DNA of 59,485 nucleotides. Origin: Coprinus comatus (Eukaryota; Basidiomycota; Agaricomycetes; Agaricales; Agaricaceae). Under the pieces are notes generated by a model. That model was given only the letters and a program-made list of their open reading frames with translations. It made no database searches and was not told the DNA's origin. A program made the position numbers and the translations under genes. Where the stretch lies: NCBI GenBank assembly GCA_034638255.1, contig JAWPGT010000112.1, positions 1 to 59,485 of the forward strand, in the 5' to 3' direction. Positions 46,955 to 59,485 of this stretch are shown here, piece after piece (the stretch's first letter is position 1; the number at the start of each line of letters is the position of its first letter).

Positions 46955-47563
46955 TGTTATGACCATGAACTGTTAAGCTGAACACTCCTGGAACTTAAAT
47001 GCTAGAGTGCAGTCATGTAGGAATGTACATTCAATAAACACTTTGCTGCAATCCAAAGACCTTTCTCTCTAGTGACCAAAGGGTATGGAGACAAAATGTA
47101 TAAGGGATACAATAGAAGAGATTAAAGCTTGAGGCTTTATCATCTAATACATCAGGTATTTATACTATTCTAGGGATGTACCTAATAATAGCTACTGACT
47201 AATTATATCCTAATACTCATCATTGCTTTATAGTACTACTCCATATACAATAGAAGAGTTGTCAACAGGAGTAGGTGAGACATTGGGGTTGGGGACTATT
47301 TACTCCATACACAATGAAAGATTAGTCAACAGGAGTAAAATGATGAAATAGATAACTAATACTGGAGAAAGAGAAATGGAAACTTATACTTAGTTTGACA
47401 TTAGGTTGTAGTAGTGTCTTGTAGGCAACAGTGGTGCTTGGAGTCTCTTTGTCATACAATGTTATCCATGATGGAGTTGTCTTGGGGAATGAGCTTGGGG
47501 AAGATGGTGAATAAATCTTCCTTAGTGGTAGTGGTGTGGGCCAGTTTGGGTGGGCTTGTAACA
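46955..47563 (-). repeat. LTR family D, copy 2, inverted
   Basis: 609 bp, near-identical reverse complement of 45730-46341. On the minus strand it is followed by TTAGATTAAAGCTTTCC, so it behaves as a 5' LTR with primer site. Flanks (tctaa and actac) show no target duplication. Confidence 0.88.
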
Positions 47564-47859
47564 ACTACCAAAAAGGAAAGTCAACCATCATACCAATGTC
47601 AGTGATTTAAGCACCCATAGCACATAATGTGGAAAGTCATGAGAATACTGCAAACAAGACCTGGAGCCCAAGTTGTACAAATGTTGGAAATGTAGTAGGT
47701 CAGAATTGGAAATGGTATTAGGGTCAGAAACATTGGCAGTCAGTAGGTCAGCAGTCAGCAAGTTGGGATCAGAAAATGGTCCCCTTACATTATCTAATAG
47801 GCAGTTATTATTAAGTACACCATCCAAATATATACACATAACTCAACAAAAAAGACATA
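47564..47859. other. No recognisable feature
   Basis: About 300 bp between an inverted LTR and the Gypsy C target site. A gene is not supported. Confidence 0.5.
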
Positions 47860-47864
47860 GTTAG

Positions 47865-48328
47865 TGTTATGAACATCAGTACATCACCGGACTATTTTAA
47901 AGATATGCCAGAACCACCAGTCAATTCTATTTCTATCTGAACTATTATTAACTCACACTAATTACTCAGCCAAGCTATAGTTAGTGTAATCACATATTTA
48001 GCATAGTTACTTTCTTTCTATCTCGTCTCATCCCTTTTGCTCTTACTAGTTTCATATTTACTTATTACAAGTTTCACCTTTGCTACAAGTTTCAGTAGGA
48101 GAAGGGATAGTTATATGTTTCATTCTTGTTTCACATATTATTGGACTTATTTGTAGACAGTATAAATACTTGTTTGTATTAGCCCTTGGAGTCTCAAGCT
48201 TCAAGTTGGTTAACTTCTAATCTACTTGTTCTACGACCTCTGCCTGAACACCAGACAGTAGTTTAACTTGTAGAGATTGAACGCCTGTCTCAAGCAGCTT
48301 AGTGCCCAAGAGATCTAGGATCATAACA
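47865..48328 (+). repeat. Gypsy C 5' LTR
   Basis: 464 bp, TGTTATGAACATCAG to GGATCATAACA. TATA box tataaat at 48161-48167; aagcttcaagtt at 48196-48207 marks the probable RNA 5' end. Confidence 0.93.
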
Positions 48329-48330
48329 AT

Positions 48331-48342
48331 AACTTGAAGCTT
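48331..48342 (+). promoter_or_regulatory. Gypsy C primer-binding site, self-priming type
   Basis: AACTTGAAGCTT begins two bases after the LTR and is the exact complement of AAGCTTCAAGTT at 48196-48207, about 35 bp after the start of the TATA box. Tf1/sushi-type chromoviruses prime from the 5' end of their own RNA in this way. Confidence 0.65.
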
Positions 48343-49146
48343 TCCTTACCCCTGTTCACCTTCCTCTGGGTTCTACACTTTATCGCTATTACACCAGTCC
48401 CCGTCCTAGTCGTCACGCTCTATCGCTGTCCTCTAGTTCAACCATTCCGACGTTACGCTCCATCGCTATCCAAAGACATCCTCGTCGAGTATTCAAGCCT
48501 TGTCGCTGTCTCTTGACTTACCCGAACCCACTTGTGTAGCCTCTTGGTGATTTGACACAATACATTCCAATAGGAATCCCTCCCTCATAACCCTCGACTC
48601 CCACACTTCCTGGTCTACCACTTCAAGTAGACCCCCAGCAAGATTTCTCTCAGAAGAATGCCTAGCGGAGAGCCCGCTTCCCCTAGAACCCCTAAAGTCC
48701 CTAAACCATATCAGAAACTTCCACAACTCCCCACCTGAAGGGACGATCCATTTCCAGCACACATTCCAGCCCCGATACAAGCTACCACTTCCTCAGAGTA
48801 CATTCCAGAAGTACTTTCCCCAACTGCCCCAACACCCAACTCACCACCACCACCACCGAGGAGAAGCTTATTCAAACGTCCTTTCTCAGTACAACAACCA
48901 ACTACTCCGTACTACCCTTCTGACATCGCACCACCACCAGACACGCTCAGCCAACTTATCACTGGTTCAGCAACTACTTCAAGAAGGATATCCACCAGAC
49001 GAAGTGACCCGAATCTATCTTCATCTAGTCGCAGAACAACACATACGCCTGACAACACCTCGCCTCCGAACCCAACCCACCAGACAACCACAATACCACC
49101 ACTACCCCCGCCCCCACCACCAGCCCCACCAGGCCCAAATCCAGCA

Positions 49147-50165
49147 ATGGCAGGAAATCCACCAGCACACCATCCCCTCAAACTCCCGAATCCTGAGTAC
49201 TTCACAGGCAGTCATTCCACATATGAAAGATGGAAAGAATCCCTCGACCTATTCTACCTCGCAGATCAAGACAGATTCCACAACGATGAAACAAAAATCA
49301 TCTTCACACTCACCTTATTGGTTGGACCGGCAGCCACCTGGAAAGCCACATTCCTACAATCAAAGTGGGATGCCACCAATAATGTCTACAACTTTGGCAC
49401 ATGGAACGCTTTCGTCACTGCCCTCGAAACAAGTTTCCGACCAGCCAACTGCATGTACAACGCCATGGAGAGATTGGCGCATCTCAAACAAGGAACTCGC
49501 ACAGTGGACGAGTACATCTCAGAATTCAGAGCCCTCGCCACAGAAGCAGGTGTCATGGCAGATATGCAAACGATTTATCACTTCCGAGAAGGCATCAACC
49601 CAGCCCTCGGCAACATTGCGATTCTCTCAGGACCCGCCAACACACTTACAGCATGGGAAAATGCAGCCCGCGGTGCCAACCACATACTTCGAGCTCAATG
49701 AAAGTATAGTGAGAAACACCCCATTCAACCGAAAGCTCCATTTTATCCGCGCTCTCAGCATCGCAAAATTCAAAACTTTTGTCAATCGAACCCTGTCCCG
49801 TGTTACATTCTGCCACCCTCTTACCCAAAAGACCCAAATGCCATGGATATCAACTATATCCAGAAAGCAATCTACAATATCCACGTCGACGAAGACGAGA
49901 ACGAGGAGATCAATTACGTCAATTCATATGATGAAGAAGCTGAAGAAGAAGAACCCCAGGAACCAAATGACCCGAAAGAAATGATGGCCGCAATTATTGA
50001 TTGCGTCTTCACTGACAAACAGAAGAAGGACTTCCGTGATGGCAAGTGCTTCTTTTGCAAGAAGACTGGACACTTCACATGAGAATGCCCAGCTAAATGA
50101 AAAGATGCATCAAACCGACCCCGAAACTTCCCTCGCCCCAAATACAATAATTGTGGAAACAACAA
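49147..50165 (+). pseudogene. Gypsy C Gag
   Basis: Capsid-like MAGNPPAHHPLKLPNPEYF, YERWKESLDLFYLADQDRF, WNAFVTALETSF and AHLKQGTRTVDEYISEFRAL are open from 49147 to 49701. After a frame change the C-terminal part (49843 on) has an acidic run and the zinc knuckle CFFCKKTGHFT-(TGA)-EC. The TGA replaces the residue before EC, usually Arg. Gag probably begins upstream, since a Pro-rich stretch precedes 49147 in frame. Confidence 0.8.
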
Positions 50166-50390
50166 CTTCCGAAAAGGAAAATATCAATCAAATTTAATGT
50201 GACAAATTAATAATCTCGTCACCAATGCAAATGAAGAAGAAGTTGCAGAAGTTTATGATCACTTTTCTCAACAGGATGAAGGATCATCCTATGCCAAAGA
50301 GATAAAGGATTTTGCTTAAAGAGACTAGCCACCACGTCTAGATCTCAGGATTCGTATTCTCAGACTGCTGCTACCCCTATTTATCAACCT

Positions 50391-50631
50391 TTGACTTCCA
50401 TTCTGACATCTACACTGGCTTTACCAATAGATGCTGTACAGTTACATGGAATTGGATCTCAATCTATTTATGTTCCCACACATTCAACAAGCACAGCTCA
50501 GAGAAATACTAAAAGCGTGGATATCCTTGCCCTGATAGATTCAGGAGCAGGAGGAAACTTCATCGACCCAGCGCTCGTACAAAAATATGATTGGCCTATC
50601 AAGAAATTGGACAAGCCAATTACAGCCTACA
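50391..50631 (+). pseudogene. Gypsy C protease, cut by a solo LTR
   Basis: Contains DILALIDSGAGGNFIDPALV, the aspartic protease active site, and stops at KPITAY, where the family D solo LTR begins. The frame continues beyond it at 51273 (ADGTKNGICNYYCP, LGFPWLQEHNPDINW). Confidence 0.85.
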
Positions 50632-51267
50632 TGTTATGAGTCCACCCAAACCACCGGCCTGTACCACCACCACTGAGGAAGACTTGTTCACCATCTTCCC
50701 CGAACTCATTCCCAATGACGACATCATGGACGACTCTGCTTGACATACCATTCCCCAGTGACATCACGGTGACATCACTATGACATCGCTATGACCTAAC
50801 GTCGAACTAAGTATGAGACTCCACTTATGCTTAGAAGTGTACATTTCCCCAGCTCCAGTATTAGTTATCCGTTTCGTCATTTTACTCCTGTTGACTAATC
50901 TTTCATTGTATATGGAGTAAATAGTCCCCGACCCCGATGTCTCACCTACTCCTGTTGACAGTTCTAGCATTGTGTATGGAGTAGATTATAAAGCGATGAT
51001 GAGTATTAGGTTATAATTAGTTAGTAGCTATTATTAGGTACATCCCTAGAATAGTATAAATACTCGATGTATTAGACGATTAAAGCCTCAAGCTTTAATC
51101 TCTTCTGTTATAAGCCCTTATACATCTCTGTCTCCATACCTCTCGGTCACTAGGTTGAAAGGCCTTGAGATTGCAGCAGACTGTTTATTGATCGCACGTT
51201 CCTACACGACTGCACTCTAGCGTTTAAGTTCCAGGAGTGTTCAGCTTAACGGTTCGTGGTCTTAACA
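50632..51267 (+). repeat. Family D solo LTR in Gypsy C
   Basis: 636 bp, TGTTATGAGTCCACCC to GGTCTTAACA, with perfect target duplication CTACA at 50627-50631 and 51268-51272. Family D was therefore active after Gypsy C inserted. Confidence 0.95.
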
Positions 51268-51272
51268 CTACA

Positions 51273-52621
51273 ATGCTGATGGAACCAAAAATGGAATTTG
51301 CAACTACTATTGCCCAATAATAAGCAAGATTAATGGACGACTTACTCGAGTACAAGCCAAAGTAATAGGCCTTGGAAAACCACGAATCATCTTAGGATTC
51401 CCATGGTTGCAAGAACACAATCCAGACATTAATTGGAAAGAGAAAACTCTTTATTGGAGAGAAGAAGACAAGAATAAAACCCGCTATGAAAATCTCATCC
51501 AAACTATTTCTGAAAATCAAGTACAGATTAATCGAGTACTCCTAGACAAAGAAAATTCAGTGGAAATCAATGTCAAGACCTCTCATTCCCACACTATTGC
51601 TCAACAACATGGAGAAAAGAAAGATGATGACCCTTATCAAGTAGTTCCACCCGAATTCCATCCCTATCTCAAAATCTTCGACAAGAAAGCCTCCAAACGA
51701 TTCCCCTCTAAAAGACCTTGGGATCACAAAATTGAAATGAAGAACACATTCAAACCCATTTCAATGAAACCCTATCGACTTTCCCCTATTGAAGAAGAAG
51801 AACTCAATAAATTCCTTGATGAGAACCTCGAAAAAGGATATATTCGCCCTTCCGAATCACCAATGGCCTCACCATTCTTCTTTGTTGCAAAGAAAGATGG
51901 AAAACTAAGACCATGTCAAGATTACCAGTATCTAAATGAATATACAATAAAAAATGCCTATCCAATCCCCCTCATTTCATCCATTCTCGACAAACTCAAA
52001 GGCTCAAAATGGTTCATGAAACTTGATGTACGCCTTGGATATAACAATATCCGCATCCGAAATGGAGACCAGTGGAAAGCAGCCTTCAAAACCCACAGAG
52101 GATTATTTGAACCAACCGTCATGTTCTTTGGCATGTGTAACTCCCCTGCCACCTTTCAAGCAATGATGGATGCATTGTTCTGCAAACTCATTGACAAAGG
52201 AGGAGTTATAGTCTATATGGACAATATCCTTATTCATGCAAAAACCAAAGAAGAACTACAACGTCTTACCAAAGAAGTTCTAAAAATCCTCCTTGACAAT
52301 GACCTATTCCTCAAAACTGAAAAATGCGAATTTGAAAAGCAACAACTCGAATACCTAGGAGTAGTCATCACTCCAGATCAAGTCTCTATGGACCCAGCCA
52401 AACTCAAAGGAATTGAGCAATGGCCTGTCCCCAAATCCATCTGAGATGTTCGAAAGTTTATCAGATTCTGCAATTTCTACAGGAAATTCATTCATCAATA
52501 CTCCACTCTTGCTGCCCCACTCAACGCGTTAACATCAAAAACTAAAACATTTGAATGGACCCCAACCTGTCAAAAAGCATTTGAAGACCTCAAAAGCCGA
52601 TTTCTTAAAGAACCCATCCTT
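51273..52621 (+). pseudogene. Gypsy C reverse transcriptase
   Basis: RFPSKRPWDHKIEM, YRLSPIEEEELNKFLDE, KKDGKLRPCQDYQYLNEYT, KLDVRLGYNNIRI, MFFGMCNSPATFQAMMDALF, then VYMDNILIHA, CEFEKQQLEYLGVVI. The catalytic pair is Asp-Asn rather than Asp-Asp. TGA at 52442, before DVRKFI, stops the frame at a position that is usually Arg. Confidence 0.9.
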
Positions 52622-53800
52622 ATGGTTGCAGACCAAACTAAACCTTTCAAAATCGAATGCGACGCTTCAGCCTTTGCTACTGGAGCTGTCCTCCTTCAAA
52701 GAGACACAAATGGAGTTAAACACCCTGTAGCTTACCACAGCAAAACACTCTCACAACCCAAACGAAATTATCACTGTTCAGAACAAGAATTCCTTGCCAT
52801 AATCCGTGCTCTTAAAGAATGGAGATATTACATTGAAGGGTCCCCCACTAAGATGATCATTTGGTCTGATCACGAAAACCTAAAAAGGTGGAGAAAACCC
52901 AAAGACCTAAACCGTCGACAAGCACGATGGACCGCTTACCTACAACGATTCAATATCGAAATACGTCATATCCCTGGGAAGAAAAACGGACCCGCAGATT
53001 CATTATCCCGTCGCCCAGATCATGCCCCAGCCCTTCACGACAATCACAATGTTGTTGCCATGCCAACTTCATTATTTACTAATGAAAATCCTGACAAAAT
53101 CAGATCAAAGAGATCCCGAAATGAAAACTCCGATGAAACCAGATCAAAACCGTCCCAAAAAGGAAATCCCACTAAACACTTAAAAGCTAAACTACCTAAC
53201 GCCACTTCCTATTCAACGCCACTCCCGAAATTAAAGGAAGCTGCTATATGCATCAATATCATAGATGAAGCTCTTATGAAACAAATCAAAGAAGAAACCC
53301 TGAAACAGAAGACATCCATCAATCAACCACCTTACGATACTGATGATAATGGAACCCCCCGATTCAACGGAAAAGTCATTATCCCCGACGATATCACTAT
53401 CCGCCGAACTTTACTCAACCAAGTACATGATCATATTACAGCTGGACATCCAGGTATTAACAAAACTGCTTGCAAACTGGCTCAATATTGTTATTGGCCA
53501 GGGATGAAGACATTCGTCAAAAACTACGTTAAAGGATGTGGAACATGCCAACAATACAAGATTAACCGTCACCCCATCAAAGCCCCCCTCCAACCCATAA
53601 AAGGACCAGCTTCTACAAGACCATTCTCACAGATCAGCATGGATCTTATCACCGATCTTCCACCGGATGGACCCTATGACTCAATATTGTCCATAGTGGA
53701 CCATGGACTTACAAAGGGGATAATCATAGTCCCAACATCAAAAACCGTAACTGCTGATGAAATAGCAGAAATTCTGATCGAACGACTATTTTCAAATATG
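52622..53800 (+). pseudogene. Gypsy C RNase H and integrase N-terminal part
   Basis: RNase H: KIECDASAFATGAVLLQ, SEQEFLAIIRALKEWRYY, DHENLKRW. The linker HIPGKKNGPADSLSRR follows. Integrase zinc domain: HITAGHPGINKTACKL and CGTCQQYKINRH; core start SMDLITDLPPDGPYDSIL. A one-base deletion near 53790 shifts the frame before the second catalytic block. Confidence 0.9.
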
Positions 53801-54674
53801 GAACCCCCGAAAAGGTCATCTCTGATCGCGGATCACAATTTGTTGCCAAATCAATGCAACAGTTCTATCAAAAACTCAACATCACCCCTTCCTACTCAAC
53901 TGCTTATCACCCCCAATCAGATGGATCAACAGAATGCTTTAATCAAGAAATCGAACTATTCTTAGCCATCTATTGCTCATCAAACCCGAATTCCTGGGCC
54001 AGATCACTCCCAATTCTCGAGTTCAATCACAATTCCCGAACACATGCAGGAAGAGATCACACCCCCTTCGAACTGATGTATGGTTTCACTCCCAAGATAT
54101 TCCCAACAAATGAAGAACCATCAAACATCCCTGCCCTCAACAATCGTTTTGAATACTTGGAACAATCACGAATCAAGCCCAGATGGCACATGAACGAATG
54201 TGTCAAGTTATGGCTAGCAAAGCCAACCGACCACTCCAAACGCTCCAAGTTGGACAGAAAGTCTGGCTAGACAACCGCAATCTTCCACTTCAATACAAAT
54301 CTGGTAAAATGGCACAAAGACGAGAAGGCCCATTCCCCATAACAAGAAAACTAGGACCTGTCACCTATGAGCTAAAATTACCCAAAACATGGAGAATTCA
54401 CAACAAGTTTCATGTACAACTATTACAACCCCTTGAGGAGAATGACGTATATGGAAAAATATATGCAGCACCTCCTCCGGATCTAGTCAATGGAGAAGAA
54501 GAATATGAAGTAGAGGCAATTCTGAAACACAAAGGGAATCCTGGACGACGAAAATACCTAGTCAGATGGAAAGGATATTCCCCAACTGAAGACTCATGGC
54601 AAGATGAAACTGATTTGGAAAATGCTGGTGAAACACTAACAGAATATAAGAGACAACATAAAATACGCAACTAA
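53800..54674 (+). pseudogene. Gypsy C integrase C-terminal part and chromodomain
   Basis: After the frameshift: PEKVISDRGSQFVAKSM, YHPQSDGSTECFNQEIELF, WARSLPILEFNHNSRTHAGR. A second frame change near 54175 leads to VGQKVWLDNRNLPL, HNKFHVQLLQPL and a chromodomain (EYEVEAILKHKG, KYLVRWKGYSPTEDSWQ). The chromodomain is intact to its end at 54674. Confidence 0.88.
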
Positions 54675-54683
54675 TCACCCATC

Positions 54684-56214
54684 ATGTCTCAACCCACCAC
54701 TCCCACTCTTACCCCAATCCAAACCACCACCTCTTCCCCATCCACTCTTCAATTACCACCCTCTGTTTCTCCCAATGGCAACAATTCCATACCTTCTTCC
54801 AACCCACAGACTCCCGATTTCATCGAGCTCAGGGCTCAACCGCTCTCTCCCACAGCTTCCACCCCTGAATATACGATTTTACTCAAACCATACTTCTATT
54901 TCCTCGAATCCATTCATCGAAAGCCTTATGAACTCGGCTTCTTGCTTCACGAAATTCGGCAAGCAATGGATGATTTCCTTTCCCACCAAACAAAAGAGGA
55001 GCTCTATTGGCAAGAAATCACCCAATTACATCGTACTCTACAAACAATTGGTCTCCCTGAACCTTACAACCAAGTCTATCAACGCATTATCAATTCCTTG
55101 GATGAGAGAAGAAATACACTTCCTTCACTCCTCAGCCCTGACTCTAGACCACAATATGAAAGTGTTAGGCTCTATGGACTTAATCACCATGGAAACTCCA
55201 GTCGACCTACTCAACCAAGTAACTTACACCACAATCAGTTTCTGTTGGAATATGACAAAGACGTAAAGTACTGATAATTCACATGTGATAACAGAAACAG
55301 ACGACATGAGAAATAGAACACATGTGATAATAAAAGATTGACAGATGGGAACTACATGAGGAGGACAGGTGACAAACAGTAGCACATGGATATCATAAAG
55401 AAGTGATAACGGGAATCAGATCTGTGAGTTTACCCCAATAATAATTCGCTGACAGTTTCACCCAGTTCCAGGATTGGTCCTGGGCCCTCAGCTTCCGAGA
55501 GATGGATTTCCTATTAACAGCTCTAACCAGCAAAGTATTCCCACACAACATCTCCAACAACAATCACTGTCTAGACCAAAACCCACACTTCAAAGGTGCA
55601 TTGCATGTGGTCAATCTGACCATCACCTACCTCAATGCGAAAAGTACTCATGCCTCTACTGTGGAACAAATGCCCCTGGACACCTTGTCAAACACTGCCC
55701 CTGTAATCCCTATTGTGGAGCCCCAACCAAAGCAGTGCCCACCCACCTTCTTGAATGACACTACCAACGAAACCCCTTCCTCAAACGCCACGGTCTCCCA
55801 CATCTCCATAGAGAACAATCATATCTCAGCCCCATCAACCCCAACGGGAACCAAATCGGCCAATCCTCCAGCCCCAGGAACAGCCTACCTCCTTCAACAG
55901 ATCTTTGTTTACCCTTGTTACCAACACCGACACCTTCCACAATACAAACAACGGGTGTTAGATTTGTTGAACAACCGGAGATACGCCGCAGTTGATCCAT
56001 TGGGCCAACCGCGACTTTACCTGGACCGAGTCATCCAAGACATCCTATCCGCCGCACCCGTACACTGCCACGCCCACCACGAGCACCTACGCCACCAGGA
56101 GTCGACTACCGAGATTACAGAGAAGACTACGACCCTGTTGCAGATGCCAACATCACCGGATCCCCACTCCGAGAATAAGGAAAATGAGGACATTTCACGT
56201 AAAGAGGAGGATAA
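54684..56214 (+). pseudogene. Gypsy C post-pol ORF, twin zinc-knuckle protein
   Basis: Begins nine bases after the pol stop. The first part (54684-55274) is Pro/Ser-rich, then helical: FYFLESIHRKPYELGFLL, EELYWQEITQLHRTLQTIG, PEPYNQVYQRIINSLDERR. From 55474 come two knuckles, CIACGQSDHHLPQC (CX2CX4HX4C) and CLYCGTNAPGHLVKHC (CX2CX6HX4C). The C-terminal part in the overlapping frame (55502 on) has LNNRRYAAVDPLGQPRLYLD and VIQDILSA, and an acidic end (ENKENEDISRKEED) running into the LTR. Element D has the same order. It may be a second Gag-like or nucleic-acid-binding protein; function is unknown. Stops between 55275 and 55473 show decay or an unrecognised intron. Confidence 0.65.
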
Positions 56215-56685
56215 TGTTATGAACATCAGTATGTCACCGGACTATTTTAAAGATATGCCAGAACCACCAGTCAATTCTATTTCTATCTGAACTATTATTA
56301 ACTCACACTAATTACTCAGCCAAGCTATAGTTAGTGTAATCACATATTTAGCATAGTTATTTTTCTTTCTACTTTTCTTTCGTCTCATCCCTTTTGCTCT
56401 TACTAGTTTCATATTTACTTATTACAAGTTTCACCTTTGCTACAAGTTTCAGTAGGAGAAGGGATAGTTATATGTTTCATTCTTGTTTCACATATTATTG
56501 GACTTATTTGTAGACAGTATAAATACTTGTTTGTATTAGCCCTTGGAGTCTCAAGCTTCAAGTTGGTTAACTTCTAATCTACTTGTTCTATGACCTCTGC
56601 CTGAACACCAGACAGTAGTTTAACTTGTAGAGATTGAACGCCTGTCTCAAGCAGCTTAGTGCCCAAGAGATCTAGGATCATAACA
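56215..56685 (+). repeat. Gypsy C 3' LTR
   Basis: 471 bp; differs from the 5' LTR by a few substitutions and a short insertion in a pyrimidine tract near 56370. Confidence 0.93.
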
Positions 56686-56946
56686 GTTAGAAATGTGTTT
56701 TGTGGCATCTCTACATGTACACCAACTTCGAACTCCCCCCTATGATCCAATTTATGACATGAACAAGTGGTACTGATGATTATAATGGGAGCAATAGGAT
56801 GGAGGTTAGAACAATCATTTAGGCAAAACACACCAAAAAGTGCAGAGTAGTGAGTGATGGTATTCAAAGTCAGTAATTACATACTGTTGGTTGGTTGGTA
56901 ATTAATCCCTAACAAAAACATACTGTAGATTATCAAGTAACACAGA

Positions 56947-59485
<2,539 letters not shown>

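Larger units (their letters stand above)
47865..56685 (+). mobile_element. Gypsy C, chromovirus with extra post-pol ORF
   Basis: LTRs 47865-48328 and 56215-56685 are nearly identical, and GTTAG is duplicated at 47860-47864 and 56686-56690. The order is primer site, gag, protease, reverse transcriptase, RNase H, integrase, chromodomain, extra ORF, purine tract (aaagaggaggataa), LTR. A family D solo LTR of 636 bp sits in the protease region. A few TGA stops and two frameshifts show that this copy is inactive though young. It inserted about 260 bp beyond the stop codon of the MRH4 gene. Confidence 0.95.

Noticed and set aside
45730..47563. Inverted LTR pair as the two ends of one DNA transposon
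   Set aside because: The arms are LTRs with TATA box and primer site, a third copy exists as a solo LTR with 5-bp duplication, and the outer flanks do not match.

Overview
The window is nuclear DNA of a basidiomycete fungus. The host genes carry short GT-AG introns of about 50-80 nt. Their products look agaricomycete-like: a SMAP/AGE2-type ArfGAP, a fungal DOT1, an MRH4-type mitochondrial DEAD-box protein and DPM1. Chromoviral Gypsy, Copia and Helitron remnants fill the middle. No genus is claimed.

Layout. (1) 1-8.4 kb is a compact host block: ArfGAP (-), a four-helix SUR7/PalI-like membrane protein (-), a low-complexity conserved protein of unknown function (-), and DOT1 (+), which diverges from the previous gene. 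For these four genes I worked out splice sites by eye; the summed exon lengths are divisible by three in each. (2) 8.96-56.69 kb is a transposon island of about 47.7 kb. (3) 56.9-59.5 kb is host DNA again: MRH4 (-) and the first exon of DPM1 (+), divergent, with 91 bp between the start codons.

The island is nested. A Tc1/mariner element with 211-bp terminal inverted repeats (8965-23723, TA at both ends) is split by a head-to-tail Helitron array. Unit A (9255-16403) carries a decayed RepHel gene; units B (16404-19810) and C (19811 to about 22497, 5'-truncated) are non-autonomous. At both unit junctions the CTAG end of one unit touches the TC start of the next. Unit B holds a Copia solo LTR. 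To the right lie several LTR families (24.9-27.9 kb) and then Gypsy B. Gypsy B is split by a Copia element (30114-35081) and by Gypsy A (35082-40772), which itself contains two more Copia solo LTRs. Gypsy B resumes at 40773 with integrase and chromodomain, followed by an antisense gene with a GAL4-like cysteine cluster. Next comes an inverted pair of LTRs of family D. Last is the almost complete Gypsy C (47865-56685, target duplication GTTAG), itself hit by a family D solo LTR.

The most unusual points are the Helitron concatemer with its 146-bp modules and duplicated coding exons, the antisense Zn2Cys6-like gene of Gypsy B, a post-pol ORF with paired zinc knuckles shared by Gypsy C and element D, a self-priming primer site shared by the same two families, and a decay pattern in which most inspected stops are TGA where an arginine CGA is expected.
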